Assembly (NCBI RefSeq): GCF_002113125.1
Contig: NZ_NEJP01000026.1
Coordinates: 1-64,000 of the forward strand
Direction of reading: 5' to 3'
DNA length: 64,000 nt
Source of the DNA: Pseudomonas sp. B20(2017)
Lineage (GTDB): Bacteria; Pseudomonadota; Gammaproteobacteria; Pseudomonadales; Pseudomonadaceae
In this document: piece by piece, positions 41,318 to 48,708 of the stretch
Layout of the letters: each line of letters opens with the position of its first letter
How positions within the stretch are numbered: the stretch's first letter is position 1
Notes under the pieces: generated by a model
Database searches by the model: none
What the model was told of the DNA's origin: nothing
What the model saw: the letters and a program-made list of their open reading frames with translations, nothing else
Program-made: the position numbers and the translations under genes

Positions 41318-41770
41318 TCAAGTCTTGTGTATGGCTTGGTTAGCATACCTGGAGTTGTTTTCAGCATCGAAGCGGGCTCTTGCGCTGCGAAAGTCCTCGG
41401 CGTTCTCCATGAGCCAAGTCCACATAGGCACCATACGCGCCAGAAAACTTTTCCCCAAAGCCGTCAACTCGTAGTCGACCCGCGGCGGTACCTCGTTGTG
41501 ATCGAATCGGCGGATCAATCCGTCACGCTCCAGTTGCCGCAGGCTGCGAGTCAGCATGCGTTGAGTCACACCATGCAGGCGTCGGCCAATTTCGGCATGG
41601 CGCAGTCTCCCTGATACGCCCAGCGTATGGACGATCCCCAGTGACCAGCGATTGCCGGCGTGGGTTAACACTTCGCGCTTGAGTCCCTCGTCCTCGTCGC
41701 TAAGAGCATCGCACACGACTTGGGACTGGCGGATCACCTCATCTTCACTCATTTCGTCATGCGGTATCAC
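41318..41770 (-). CDS. HxlR-family transcriptional regulator
   Basis: A 150-residue winged-helix regulator (start GTG at 41770; an ATG six codons later is possible). The helix-turn-helix region contains GNRWSLGIVHTLGVSGRLRHAEIGRRLHGVTQRMLTRSLRQLERDGLIRR, typical of HxlR, and the wing is HNEVPPRVDYELTALGKSF. It is divergent from the NmrA-like reductase gene with only 80 bases between them, the normal layout for a HxlR regulator and its target. Proteins of this family often respond to reactive electrophiles, but a conserved Cys in the usual place is not obvious here. It is cargo of the folE element. Confidence 0.85.
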   Translation of the reverse strand: MIPHDEMSEDEVIRQSQVVCDALSDEDEGLKREVLTHAGNRWSLGIVHTLGVSGRLRHAEIGRRLHGVTQRMLTRSLRQLERDGLIRRFDHNEVPPRVDYELTALGKSFLARMVPMWTWLMENAEDFRSARARFDAENNSRYANQAIHKT

Positions 41771-41852
41771 GGGTGTACCTACTTATTGAACGGTAGCCAA
41801 AGGTGGCAGGATAAAAAAACATTCAATGCCAATCACTCTTTGGGAAATACAG

Positions 41853-42773
41853 ATGCAGCCGCATGCCTCCGCAAAAATCGAACGTATTCTCGTCCTCGGC
41901 GCCGGTGAGCTTGGCCTAGCCGTCCTGCGCGAACTGGCTGAACGACCGGCCGCCCATGTAAGCGTGATGTTGCGTCCCTCAGCCCTCGACGCTGAATCCA
42001 CCATCAAACACCCAACGTTGGAAGCGCTGAAAAACCTGGGTATCGAAGTGTTAGTCGGCGATGTGGTCAATGACTCGGAGCAGCGGCTTGCCGCAATATT
42101 CAACGGGTTCGATACCCTGGTCAGTTGCTTGGGCTTCGTCGCCGGTACTGGGACTCAACTAAAACTGGCTCGCGCTGCGCTGCAGTCCGACATCAAGCGC
42201 TACGTGCCCTGGCAGTTCGGAGTGGATTATGACGTCATCGGTCGGGGTAGCCCGCAGGATCTGTTCGACGAGCAATTGGACGTGCGCGATTTGTTGCGCA
42301 ATCAAGCCCGTGTCCAATGGCTGATTATTTCTACCGGCATGTTCACAAGTTTCCTGTTCGATCCGAAGTTCGGAGTGGTCGACCTGAACGACAACACCGT
42401 GCATGCCCTCGGTAGTTGGGACACCGCTGTAACGGTCACAACCCCAGAAGATATCGGGCGGCTGACAGCCGCCATACTGTTCGAACCGACGCTGATCAAT
42501 CAGGTGGTCTACACCGCTGGCGACACTCTCACATACGGGCAGTTGGCCGACACAGTCGACTGGATGCTCGAAAAAACCGTGGAGCGCATCGAATGGACAG
42601 TGCCCTCACTCATGGCCGACCTCGCCGCGGCACCCACAGACCAAATTCTTAAATACCGGGCTGTATTTGCCCAGGGCCGAGGTGTTGCCTGGGATAAGGC
42701 GCGCACCTTCAACGCCGCACGTGGAATCAACACCACCACCGTTGCAAAGTGGATCGAACAGCATTTGCTTTGA
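41853..42773 (+). CDS. NmrA-like NAD(P)-binding reductase
   Basis: A 306-residue atypical short-chain reductase. I start at MQPHASAKIERIL (41853), with GGGA seven bases before it; an ATG nine codons earlier is possible. The Rossmann motif is VLGAGELGLAVLREL (about 14-28), followed by an NADP-type DALVSCLGF/DTLVSCLGF strand and YVPWQFGVDYD in place of the classical catalytic YxxxK. This fits the isoflavone-reductase/NmrA group, which includes aromatic alcohol reductases and redox sensors. Divergent from the HxlR regulator that probably controls it. The substrate is unknown. Confidence 0.82.
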   Translation: MQPHASAKIERILVLGAGELGLAVLRELAERPAAHVSVMLRPSALDAESTIKHPTLEALKNLGIEVLVGDVVNDSEQRLAAIFNGFDTLVSCLGFVAGTGTQLKLARAALQSDIKRYVPWQFGVDYDVIGRGSPQDLFDEQLDVRDLLRNQARVQWLIISTGMFTSFLFDPKFGVVDLNDNTVHALGSWDTAVTVTTPEDIGRLTAAILFEPTLINQVVYTAGDTLTYGQLADTVDWMLEKTVERIEWTVPSLMADLAAAPTDQILKYRAVFAQGRGVAWDKARTFNAARGINTTTVAKWIEQHLL

Positions 42774-42792
42774 CCCTATAACTTTTAGGCTG

Positions 42793-43377
42793 TCAGGGTG
42801 CGGCACCCTGACGGCGCTTGCGGAACTCGGCGACTTTATGTCTGTTTCCGCACAGCGCCATGCTGCACCAGCGTCGTTTGTGCGACTTGGTGCGGTCGAA
42901 AAACATTAGTGAGCAGTCCGGACTTTCGCATTTGCGCACGAGGTTGAAATCACCTTCAGCCAGCAGCTCGGCGGCGATATAGGCCAGGCGGCCAAGGCGC
43001 TGGTTGGTGGCATTAGCCTGGTGGAAACGATCGAGCAGCGGGGCGCCGGCTTCCTTCCAGACCAGTTGCGGCACAGCTAGTAGCAGGAAGCCATTGAGTG
43101 CCGCCGTATCCGCCACGCGATTCTCCCGGCGAGCGGCGAGAAGGTCTTCAATGCATGCGCGCAACTCGCGCAGTTGGACGAGCAATTTCCCGTTACCCAC
43201 CACCATTTCATCCGCCGGCCCGAATCCGATCTGCTGCAGCCACTGTGCCGCATCGGCATCACTGGTCAACAGATCACGGCGCTGGCCGTCGACCATCATT
43301 TGAGTGTTCAACAGATCCAGCGCCGGGTGGTCGGCAAGTATCAGTGGTGTGGGCAGTTCGATGGGGGAGGTGGTCAT
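42793..43377 (-). CDS. CGNR zinc-finger regulator with ABATE domain
   Basis: A 194-residue protein with an N-terminal ABATE-type ligand-binding region (about 15-140) and a C-terminal CGNR zinc finger (Cys150, Cys155, Cys171, Cys176, with the CGNR motif at 176-179 followed by KVAEFRKRR). Such proteins are thought to be stress- or ligand-sensing DNA-binding regulators. It is divergent from the alpha/beta hydrolase gene across 130 bases that hold two spaced GTAAC...GTTAC repeats, so it probably controls the hydrolase and itself. It is cargo of the folE element. Confidence 0.83.
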   Translation of the reverse strand: MTTSPIELPTPLILADHPALDLLNTQMMVDGQRRDLLTSDADAAQWLQQIGFGPADEMVVGNGKLLVQLRELRACIEDLLAARRENRVADTAALNGFLLLAVPQLVWKEAGAPLLDRFHQANATNQRLGRLAYIAAELLAEGDFNLVRKCESPDCSLMFFDRTKSHKRRWCSMALCGNRHKVAEFRKRRQGAAP

Positions 43378-43407
43378 TACAGTTTCCCAGGAAGTCGATA
43401 CGTCGAG

Positions 43408-43439
43408 TGTAACCTATAAAAAAGATTTGACTAGTTACA
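43408..43439. promoter_or_regulatory. CGNR operator candidate 1
   Basis: TGTAAC at 43408-43413 and GTTACA at 43434-43439, an inverted repeat with a 20-base spacer, in the divergent promoter region. Confidence 0.45.
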
Positions 43440-43461
43440 AATCATGTGCAGAATAGATTCC

Positions 43462-43494
43462 AGTAACCAGTAAAAATCACTTTAACAAGTTACA
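43462..43494. promoter_or_regulatory. CGNR operator candidate 2
   Basis: AGTAAC at 43462-43467 and GTTACA at 43489-43494, the same arms with a 21-base spacer, ending 13 bases before the hydrolase ATG. It repeats the pattern of candidate 1. Confidence 0.45.
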
Positions 43495-43507
43495 TGAGGG
43501 CTAGGCC

Positions 43508-44389
43508 ATGACCACGTCTCAAAATTTCCAGGTTGCTTTCAAGACCGTCGAAGCTGATGGCGTTAAGGTTTTCTATCGCGAAGCGGGTTCTCCGGACGCA
43601 CCGGTGCTGTTGCTGTTGCACGGATTCCCCAGCTCGTCGCATCAGTTCCGTGACCTTATCCCGCTGCTGGCGGACAAATACCGGCTGATCGCGCCGGATC
43701 TGCCGGGTTTCGGCTTCACCGAGGTTCCGGCGCAACGCAATTACCGTTACACCTTCGATGCCATCGGCGAGACAATTCGCCAGTTTGTCGATGTGCTAGA
43801 GCTCAAGCGTTATGCAATGTACTTTTTTGACTACGGCGCGCCCACCGGCCTGCGCTTGGCGCTGGCCTATCCGGAGCGGGTGAGCGCGATCATTTCGCAG
43901 AACGGCAATGCCTATCTCGAAGGTCTGGGGGAAGCTTGGGCGCCGATCCGCCAATACTGGGCAGACCCGTCGCCGGCAAATCGGCAGGTGATTAACGATG
44001 CCATCCTGCATCTGGAAGGCACTCGCTGGCAGTATGTGGAAGGGGTGAGCAATCCAGATCTCATTGCCCCCGAGGCTTACTATCTGGATGCGCTGCTGCT
44101 GGAGCGGCCGGGTAATAAGGACATTCAACTGGACCTGTTTTACGACTACCAGAACAACCTGAAGCTGTATCCGGCGTTCCAGCAATTCTTCCGCGATACG
44201 GAGGTCCCGACACTGGCGATCTGGGGCAAGGGTGACCCATTTTTCATCCCGCCAGGGGCTGAGGCTTACAAGCGCGATAACCCGAATGCGGTGGTGGAGT
44301 TGCTGGATACGGGGCACTTTGCGCTGGAGACCCACGTCGAACATATCGCTCAGCGAATTGTTGAAGTGGTGGGCGACCACATCAATTGA
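43508..44389 (+). CDS. Alpha/beta hydrolase, epoxide hydrolase/haloalkane dehalogenase type
   Basis: A 293-residue enzyme of the fold family where Asp, not Ser, is the nucleophile: Asp108 in FFDYGAPTG, acid Asp243 in WGKGDPFF, and base His270 in DTGHFALE. The oxyanion region is HGFPSSSHQF (38-47). This set fits epoxide hydrolases, haloalkane dehalogenases and related detoxifying enzymes. Divergent from the CGNR regulator, and the last gene before a terminator and the right end of the folE element. With the reductase gene it gives the element two regulator-enzyme pairs that could protect against small reactive chemicals. The natural substrate is unknown. Confidence 0.86.
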   Translation: MTTSQNFQVAFKTVEADGVKVFYREAGSPDAPVLLLLHGFPSSSHQFRDLIPLLADKYRLIAPDLPGFGFTEVPAQRNYRYTFDAIGETIRQFVDVLELKRYAMYFFDYGAPTGLRLALAYPERVSAIISQNGNAYLEGLGEAWAPIRQYWADPSPANRQVINDAILHLEGTRWQYVEGVSNPDLIAPEAYYLDALLLERPGNKDIQLDLFYDYQNNLKLYPAFQQFFRDTEVPTLAIWGKGDPFFIPPGAEAYKRDNPNAVVELLDTGHFALETHVEHIAQRIVEVVGDHIN

Positions 44390-44581
44390 GATGTACACCG
44401 CCGGCGCGTACTGTGGTTCGTGTCGGCAGTCAATTTTTCAATGCACGACTAGGGATCAAACGAAACGTTTTGCAGTGAGCCTATAAATTCGACAGGTCTG
44501 TAAAATCGTTGCCTTTCACGATAGCCCGCTTTTGGCCGACAGCCGTTATTTAATTTACGGCGAAGGCATCATTCAACAATA

Positions 44582-44619
44582 AAAAAGCCCCGTATCGTTT
44601 CGAGCGATGCGGGGCTTTT
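44582..44619. terminator. Bidirectional terminator at the element's right end
   Basis: AAAAGCCCCG...CGGGGCTTTT with an inner near-match TATCG / CGATG around TTTCGAG. It ends hydrolase transcription before the folE stub. Confidence 0.85.
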
Positions 44620-44644
44620 ACGATGTATTTGGGATATAAATCCC

Positions 44645-44664
44645 GTACCAATTTCTGTACCAAT
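44645..44664. repeat. Subterminal repeat, right copy
   Basis: GTACCAATTTCTGTACCAAT, one base longer than the left copy at 40315, same orientation, 93 bases inside the right att copy. Confidence 0.5.
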
Positions 44665-44734
44665 GACTGCGTTTTAGCACGAAAGTCTGAGTTTTTCTCG
44701 GTGCTAAGCCCCTGATTTCATTGCCACTGAGAAC

Positions 44735-44782
44735 CTACTCCCACTCCCTAAACATGGCGGTGTAATTCTGTTCCAGGGACAT
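44735..44782 (-). pseudogene. folE: Native 5' end of folE, cut off by the element
   Basis: ATG at 44782 opens MSLEQNYTAMFREWE and then stops. The first nine residues are those of intact Pseudomonas FolE; the sequence then runs into the element. This fragment keeps the original start and upstream region but encodes nothing useful. Its existence shows the direction of insertion. Confidence 0.88.
44757..44776. repeat. Right attachment site
   Basis: Second copy of GCGGTGTAATTCTGTTCCAG, inside the folE stub. Confidence 0.85.
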
Positions 44783-44859
44783 GAAACTACCTGTGGGGAT
44801 TTTCGCAAAGGGCAAGGGTACGGTGGCGGACACGACCCTGCAAGTTCGGTGTAACGGGA

Positions 44860-45417
44860 TTATTCGTCGCGGCCTTCCATCATGGTGCGTTTGAGCATCA
44901 CGTAAACCGCGCCGGCGCCGCCGTGTTTCGCCTGGCACGAGCAAAAACCCAGCACTTGCGCATGCTGGCGCAGCCAGGTGTTGACGTGGCTTTTGATCAT
45001 CGGCCGCTTGCCGTCCAGACGCACAGCCTTGCCGTGGGTGACGCGCACGCAGCGGATTTCGAATTTGGTCGCTTCGGCGAGAAAGGCCCAAAGGGTTTCG
45101 CGAGCCTTTTCCACGCTCATGCCGTGCAGATCGAGGCTGCCTTCGAACGGGATCTGCCCGACCTTGAGCTTGCGCATCTGGCTTTCCTGCACCCCGTCGC
45201 GGGCCCACATCAACTCGTCTTCAGGACCGACGTCGATCACGAACTGATCGGACAAGCCGTCAACGGTGGTGGTGTCGGTGCGCACGGTGGCGGACTGGCG
45301 CAGCTTGGCGATCTGCGCACGGTCAGCCTTGGGTTTGCCGGTGTCGGCGCGGTCGTGCTTGATCGGCTTGACGCCTTGTATCGCACTTTTGAACAGGGAA
45401 AAATCGTCGTCTTGCAT
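44860..45417 (-). CDS. Smr-domain protein
   Basis: A 185-residue cytoplasmic protein starting at MQDDDFSLFKSAIQG (45417). The N-terminal half is charged and linker-like; the Smr domain (about 95-180) has the signatures LDLHGMS, VTHGKA and KHGGAGAVYV. Standalone Smr proteins are endonuclease-like or RNA/ribosome-associated factors, and some rescue collided ribosomes. It is the gene directly upstream of native folE on the same strand, so before insertion the two may have been co-transcribed. Its function in Pseudomonas is not established. Confidence 0.87.
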   Translation of the reverse strand: MQDDDFSLFKSAIQGVKPIKHDRADTGKPKADRAQIAKLRQSATVRTDTTTVDGLSDQFVIDVGPEDELMWARDGVQESQMRKLKVGQIPFEGSLDLHGMSVEKARETLWAFLAEATKFEIRCVRVTHGKAVRLDGKRPMIKSHVNTWLRQHAQVLGFCSCQAKHGGAGAVYVMLKRTMMEGRDE

Positions 45418-45490
45418 GTCAGCCTCCGCGAAGGGCGGCCAGTTTACCCAAACAGACACAAAACGGCCCGGCAAAAAGCCAGGCCGTCGA

Positions 45491-45811
45491 TCAATCGTGT
45501 TTTTTCATCAGGTGCGGGGACATGTTCAATTCCCGCGATTGCCGTGCGCGACGTCGGCAACGACGCCACAGGGCCACGCCGAAATACAGGAACAGCAGGC
45601 CGACCGCGAGAATGATCGCCGAGCCGAGCGGTGTTGCGTTCAGGTCGCCGAGCGCCGGCGGGCGCCCCAGCAGGCTGGCGGCCCCGGCCATCGCCAGCAG
45701 CACGCCGAACGTCGCCAGTATGGCCGCGATCGCCGCGCCGAATCGAAATCGCCAGTTGCTTTGGCCTTTGGGCCGCAAGCGGCGTGCGTCAAATCCATCG
45801 GATAACTTCAT
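45491..45811 (-). CDS. Small membrane protein of unknown function
   Basis: A 106-residue protein starting at MKLSDGFDARRLRPKG (45811). It has a basic, Pro/Arg-rich N terminus, two hydrophobic helices (FGAAIAAILATFGVLLAMAGAA and a second, AIILAVGLLFLYFGVALW) and a basic tail. No family recognised. It lies between the Smr gene and the isochorismatase-fold gene on the same strand. Membrane location follows from the helices; the rest is unknown. Confidence 0.6.
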   Translation of the reverse strand: MKLSDGFDARRLRPKGQSNWRFRFGAAIAAILATFGVLLAMAGAASLLGRPPALGDLNATPLGSAIILAVGLLFLYFGVALWRRCRRRARQSRELNMSPHLMKKHD

Positions 45812-45942
45812 TCCGACCTTCCTCAATGGGTATCGGCCCTTCGACCGGGAGTTGACCGGGTTGTTCCTGAGGCTAGGGTAATTGAAGCAAATGCGAGGTT
45901 TTTGCAGATGAGCGGCGGGCTGAGCCGCTCATTTACGGTCGA

Positions 45943-46533
45943 TCAGATCAGATCCTGAGTCAGCGCGAGGGTGGCGAAGTTGTCGGCCATGATCGCCATT
46001 TCCGCTTCCTGCACCTGTTCGGCGCTAAGCACGCGGCCCTTGAACGGCAGATCGCGGGTGGCGCAGGCGTCTTCGACCAGGGTGCAGCGGAAACCCAGGT
46101 TCTTCGCCGCGCGCACGGTGGTGCTGACGCTGGAGTGGCTCATGAAACCGCAGACGATCAGGTCCAGCGAGCCAATGGTTTGCAGACGATCGTAGAGTTC
46201 GGTGCCGTGAAAGGCGCTCGGCAGCAGTTTGCCGATGATGGTTTCATCGCCCTGGGGTTCCAGGCCGGGGATGAACTCGCCGCGTTCGCCCTGCGGGTCG
46301 AACAGACCGCCGACGGTGCCGAGGTGACGCACATGCACGATCGGCCGACCGGCTGCGCGGGCAGCTGTGACCAGTTGTTTGATGTTCGCAACAGCTGCGT
46401 CCATGCCGCTCAGGGCCAGCGGGCCACTGAGGTACTCTTTCTGGGCATCGATGATGACCACGGTGGCATGGCTCAACGTGGCCGCTGCGTAACCGCGACC
46501 GCTGAGTTGAAACATCGTTTTTGGAACGGACAT
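45943..46533 (-). CDS. Isochorismatase-fold protein with Ser in place of the catalytic Cys
   Basis: A 196-residue cysteine-hydrolase-fold protein starting at MSVPKTMFQLSGRGYA. The catalytic Asp29 (IIDAQ) and Lys102 (IGKLLPSAF) are present. At the nucleophile position the usual SHxCV reads SHSSV, so Cys is replaced by Ser135 in GFMSHSSVSTT. The fold therefore seems intact while canonical amide-hydrolase chemistry is doubtful; it may use a different reaction or bind ligands. It stands alone on the minus strand, divergent from prmB. Nicotinamidase or N-carbamoyl hydrolase activity should not be assumed. Confidence 0.82.
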   Translation of the reverse strand: MSVPKTMFQLSGRGYAAATLSHATVVIIDAQKEYLSGPLALSGMDAAVANIKQLVTAARAAGRPIVHVRHLGTVGGLFDPQGERGEFIPGLEPQGDETIIGKLLPSAFHGTELYDRLQTIGSLDLIVCGFMSHSSVSTTVRAAKNLGFRCTLVEDACATRDLPFKGRVLSAEQVQEAEMAIMADNFATLALTQDLI

Positions 46534-46772
46534 TCTGGGGCTCCTTCGGGTGGGGCTTTTGCGACATTGTCCTCTGGCTGAGCGGTTCTGTGAATCGCTA
46601 CCATCGTAGGCACCGTCGTTGCTGGCCTGCAGCCTTGTCAAGTTACACGATCTGTTCAATAGCCGAGGGGAAAATCGGAAGAGTCCTACCGTCGGCCCGG
46701 AGTTTTTCCTGCGTCGTCGTGGCGCGTTTTGGCTGGTAGAATCGCCAGTCGTTTTTTCTGGAGTTCTGCCCC

Positions 46773-47681
46773 GTGATCACTTCCCGACTTCGTACCCTGC
46801 GCGACCACATTCGTTGGGCCGTCAGCCGCTTCCATGGGGAGGATCTGTTTTTCGGCCATGGCACCGACAATGCCTGGGACGAAGCCCGGCAGCTAGTGCT
46901 CGGTGCCTTGCACCTGCCATGGGAAATCGCCGACAGCTATCTGGATTGCGCGCTGGAAGACGACGAACTGGTCAATCTTCAGCGCCTGCTCAAGCGTCGC
47001 ATCGAAGAACGCATTCCGACCGCTTACCTGCTGGGCGAAGCCTGGTTCTGCGGCATGTCGTTCATTGTCGATGAGCGCGTGCTGATCCCGCGCTCGCCGA
47101 TTGGCGAGCTGATCGAAAACCGCTTTGCCCCATGGATCGGTGACGAACCAGCGCGGATTCTCGACCTGTGCACCGGCTCTGGCTGCATCGGCATCGCGTG
47201 CGCGTACGAGTTCCAGAACGCCGAAGTGGTGCTGGCGGACCTGTCGTTCGAAGCGCTGGAAGTGGCGAACCAGAACATCGAGCGTCATGGTGTCGATGAG
47301 CGTGTGTTCACCGTGCAGGGCGATGGTTTTGATGGTTTGCCGGGTCAACGTTTCGACCTGATTGTGTCGAATCCGCCTTACGTCGATGCGGAAGATTTCG
47401 CCGACATGCCGGACGAATACCAGCACGAGCCAGAGCTGGGCCTGGCCTGCGGCGATGACGGTTTGAACCTGGTTCGCCGGATGCTCGCCGAAGCGGCGGA
47501 TCACCTGACCGAGAAGGGTTTGCTGATTGTCGAGGTGGGCAACAGCCAGGTACACGTCGAGGCGCTGTACCCGGAAGTCGATTTCGCCTGGCTGGAGTTC
47601 GAGCGCGGCGGGCACGGCGTGTTCATGCTGACCGCCGAACAGTGCCGCGCCCATCAGGCACTGTTCTCTTCCCGCGTCTGA
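46773..47681 (+). CDS. prmB: Ribosomal protein L3 glutamine methyltransferase PrmB
   Basis: A 302-residue SAM-dependent methyltransferase. The N-terminal helical region (about 1-100) is followed by the SAM-binding motif LDLCTGSGCIGIA and the catalytic NPPY at residues 200-203, which contacts the glutamine side chain. It methylates Gln150 of ribosomal protein L3. PrmB, not the release-factor enzyme PrmC, is favoured by length and by the nearby aroC, the usual neighbour. It is divergent from the isochorismatase-fold gene and followed by a REP. Confidence 0.94.
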   Translation: MITSRLRTLRDHIRWAVSRFHGEDLFFGHGTDNAWDEARQLVLGALHLPWEIADSYLDCALEDDELVNLQRLLKRRIEERIPTAYLLGEAWFCGMSFIVDERVLIPRSPIGELIENRFAPWIGDEPARILDLCTGSGCIGIACAYEFQNAEVVLADLSFEALEVANQNIERHGVDERVFTVQGDGFDGLPGQRFDLIVSNPPYVDAEDFADMPDEYQHEPELGLACGDDGLNLVRRMLAEAADHLTEKGLLIVEVGNSQVHVEALYPEVDFAWLEFERGGHGVFMLTAEQCRAHQALFSSRV

Positions 47682-47703
47682 CCGTCAAAAGCATCGTCGG
47701 AAC

Positions 47704-47801
47704 GCCGCCCGGGGCAAGCCCGCTCCCACAGTTTCCGTGTGTACCGCAACACCCGGATACGACACAAAACCTGTGGGAGCGTGGCTTGCCCGCGACGGGG
47801 G
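47704..47801. repeat. Paired REP elements (BIME)
   Basis: GGGCAAGCCCGCTCCCACAG and CTGTGGGAGCGTGGCTTGCCCG around about 40 bases; the second copy has an inserted T. Between convergent genes prmB and the next one. Confidence 0.9.
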
Positions 47802-47819
47802 CGCCTCGGTCTGAAGTCT

Positions 47820-48611
47820 TTACCGGTGGGTTGCAATCCAGATCAGCAACCCAGCCTGAAACACCGCAAACGCCACCAGACAAGTAATGGTGAAACGCAG
47901 TCCGGCGTCTTCCCGCTTGAACTTGCTGACCTTGTCCTCCTGCTTCTTCAGCTTCACTTCCTGCTCGGCCAGATTCTGCTCAGCCTGCTGCAACATCTGC
48001 GCGGCTTCGAGAATCTCGACGATCTGCAGCTTTTCGCTGTTCCAGTCACCCAGCAGGTCACCGACCTTCACTTCCTTGACGCTGCCCTTCAAATGCTGAG
48101 CATCGGCGTAAACCACATCAAAGCCATGCACCCGCAGAAAGTGATCGCGGCGCAGGCGAGTGTCTTCGTTCAGCGCGTCCTTGTTGTTCAAGTCCATGCC
48201 GTCGACGGTGTAGGTGGGCCAGCGTTTTTTCGCCCAGTTGATGCCTTGGGCGGCCATGAAACGGCCGATGCCACGGTTCATCGGTTCGATCTGCAAACCG
48301 CTGTCCGGGCCGAAATGCACGCGTTTGGTCGTGTGATCGACCCACACGTCCAGATGATTCTGCTCTTTGCGCACCCGCTGCGCGGGCAACTTGATCGCCA
48401 TGCGCATCAGGCTGTGTTCTTTGCCGTTGCGTTCGGCGTAACCGAATTCAACGAAGCGCAGCGGCCGTCCGCCGGTGTTACGGTCGGTCTGCAACGGCGC
48501 CAGGCGGAGCATCTTGTGGTGCTCGACGTGGACATCCGCCCATGGCAGCTCGACCGCTGGCGGTGCGTCTTTTTCAGCGGTGGTGTCGGGTGAAGTCTGG
48601 GTATCAGTCAT
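47820..48611 (-). CDS. Tail-anchored protein of unknown function
   Basis: A 263-residue protein with no signal peptide. The N-terminal two thirds is a soluble domain (VELPWADVHVEHHKMLRLAPL, GRFMAAQGINWAKKRWP) that I do not recognise. Residues about 195-238 form a coiled coil (MLQQAEQNLAEQEVKLKKQEDKVSKF) and residues about 242-261 a single hydrophobic helix, so it is likely anchored in the inner membrane by its C terminus. It lies downstream of the aroC-side hydrolase on the same strand, with a strong hairpin in the gap. The function cannot be assigned. Confidence 0.65.
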   Translation of the reverse strand: MTDTQTSPDTTAEKDAPPAVELPWADVHVEHHKMLRLAPLQTDRNTGGRPLRFVEFGYAERNGKEHSLMRMAIKLPAQRVRKEQNHLDVWVDHTTKRVHFGPDSGLQIEPMNRGIGRFMAAQGINWAKKRWPTYTVDGMDLNNKDALNEDTRLRRDHFLRVHGFDVVYADAQHLKGSVKEVKVGDLLGDWNSEKLQIVEILEAAQMLQQAEQNLAEQEVKLKKQEDKVSKFKREDAGLRFTITCLVAFAVFQAGLLIWIATHR

Positions 48612-48636
48612 AACGGCGAGATCCTGTCCAAGCTGC

Positions 48637-48664
48637 TTGTCGCCAGCCAGTACGCTGGCGACAA
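48637..48664. other. Perfect 11-bp hairpin
   Basis: TTGTCGCCAGC and GCTGGCGACAA around a six-base loop (CAGTAC), with no T-run. It sits between two minus-strand genes, near the start of the tail-anchored protein gene, and may act on the message rather than terminate it. Confidence 0.55.
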
Positions 48665-48708
48665 AGGCTTATCGGCCGTTTTTCATAGGACTAGAGGGTA
48701 AAAAGACC

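Larger units (their letters stand above)
44390..44734. other. Noncoding right end of the folE element
   Basis: About 345 bases without a gene. They hold the terminator at 44582, the subterminal repeat at 44645, and a stretch (44720-44750) that forms the junction to the folE stub. No other motif is seen. Confidence 0.6.
40244..44776. mobile_element. Small integrative element inserted in the 5' end of folE
   Basis: A 4.5-kb segment bounded by a 20-bp direct repeat of folE coding sequence (GCGGTGTAATTCTGTTCCAG at 40244-40263 and 44757-44776). Next to the left copy lies a tyrosine recombinase gene. The native folE start survives as a 15-codon stub next to the right copy. Cargo: an HxlR regulator, an NmrA-like reductase, a CGNR protein and an alpha/beta hydrolase. 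A repeated GTACCAATTTTGTACCAAT motif lies just inside both ends. No replication, excision or phage structural genes are present, so it is a small integrative element or a remnant. Confidence 0.85.

Noticed and set aside
44735..45208. 157-codon minus-strand frame ending in MSLEQNYTAMFREWE
   Set aside because: Most of it is out of frame with the Smr gene; only the last 15 codons are meaningful, as the folE stub.
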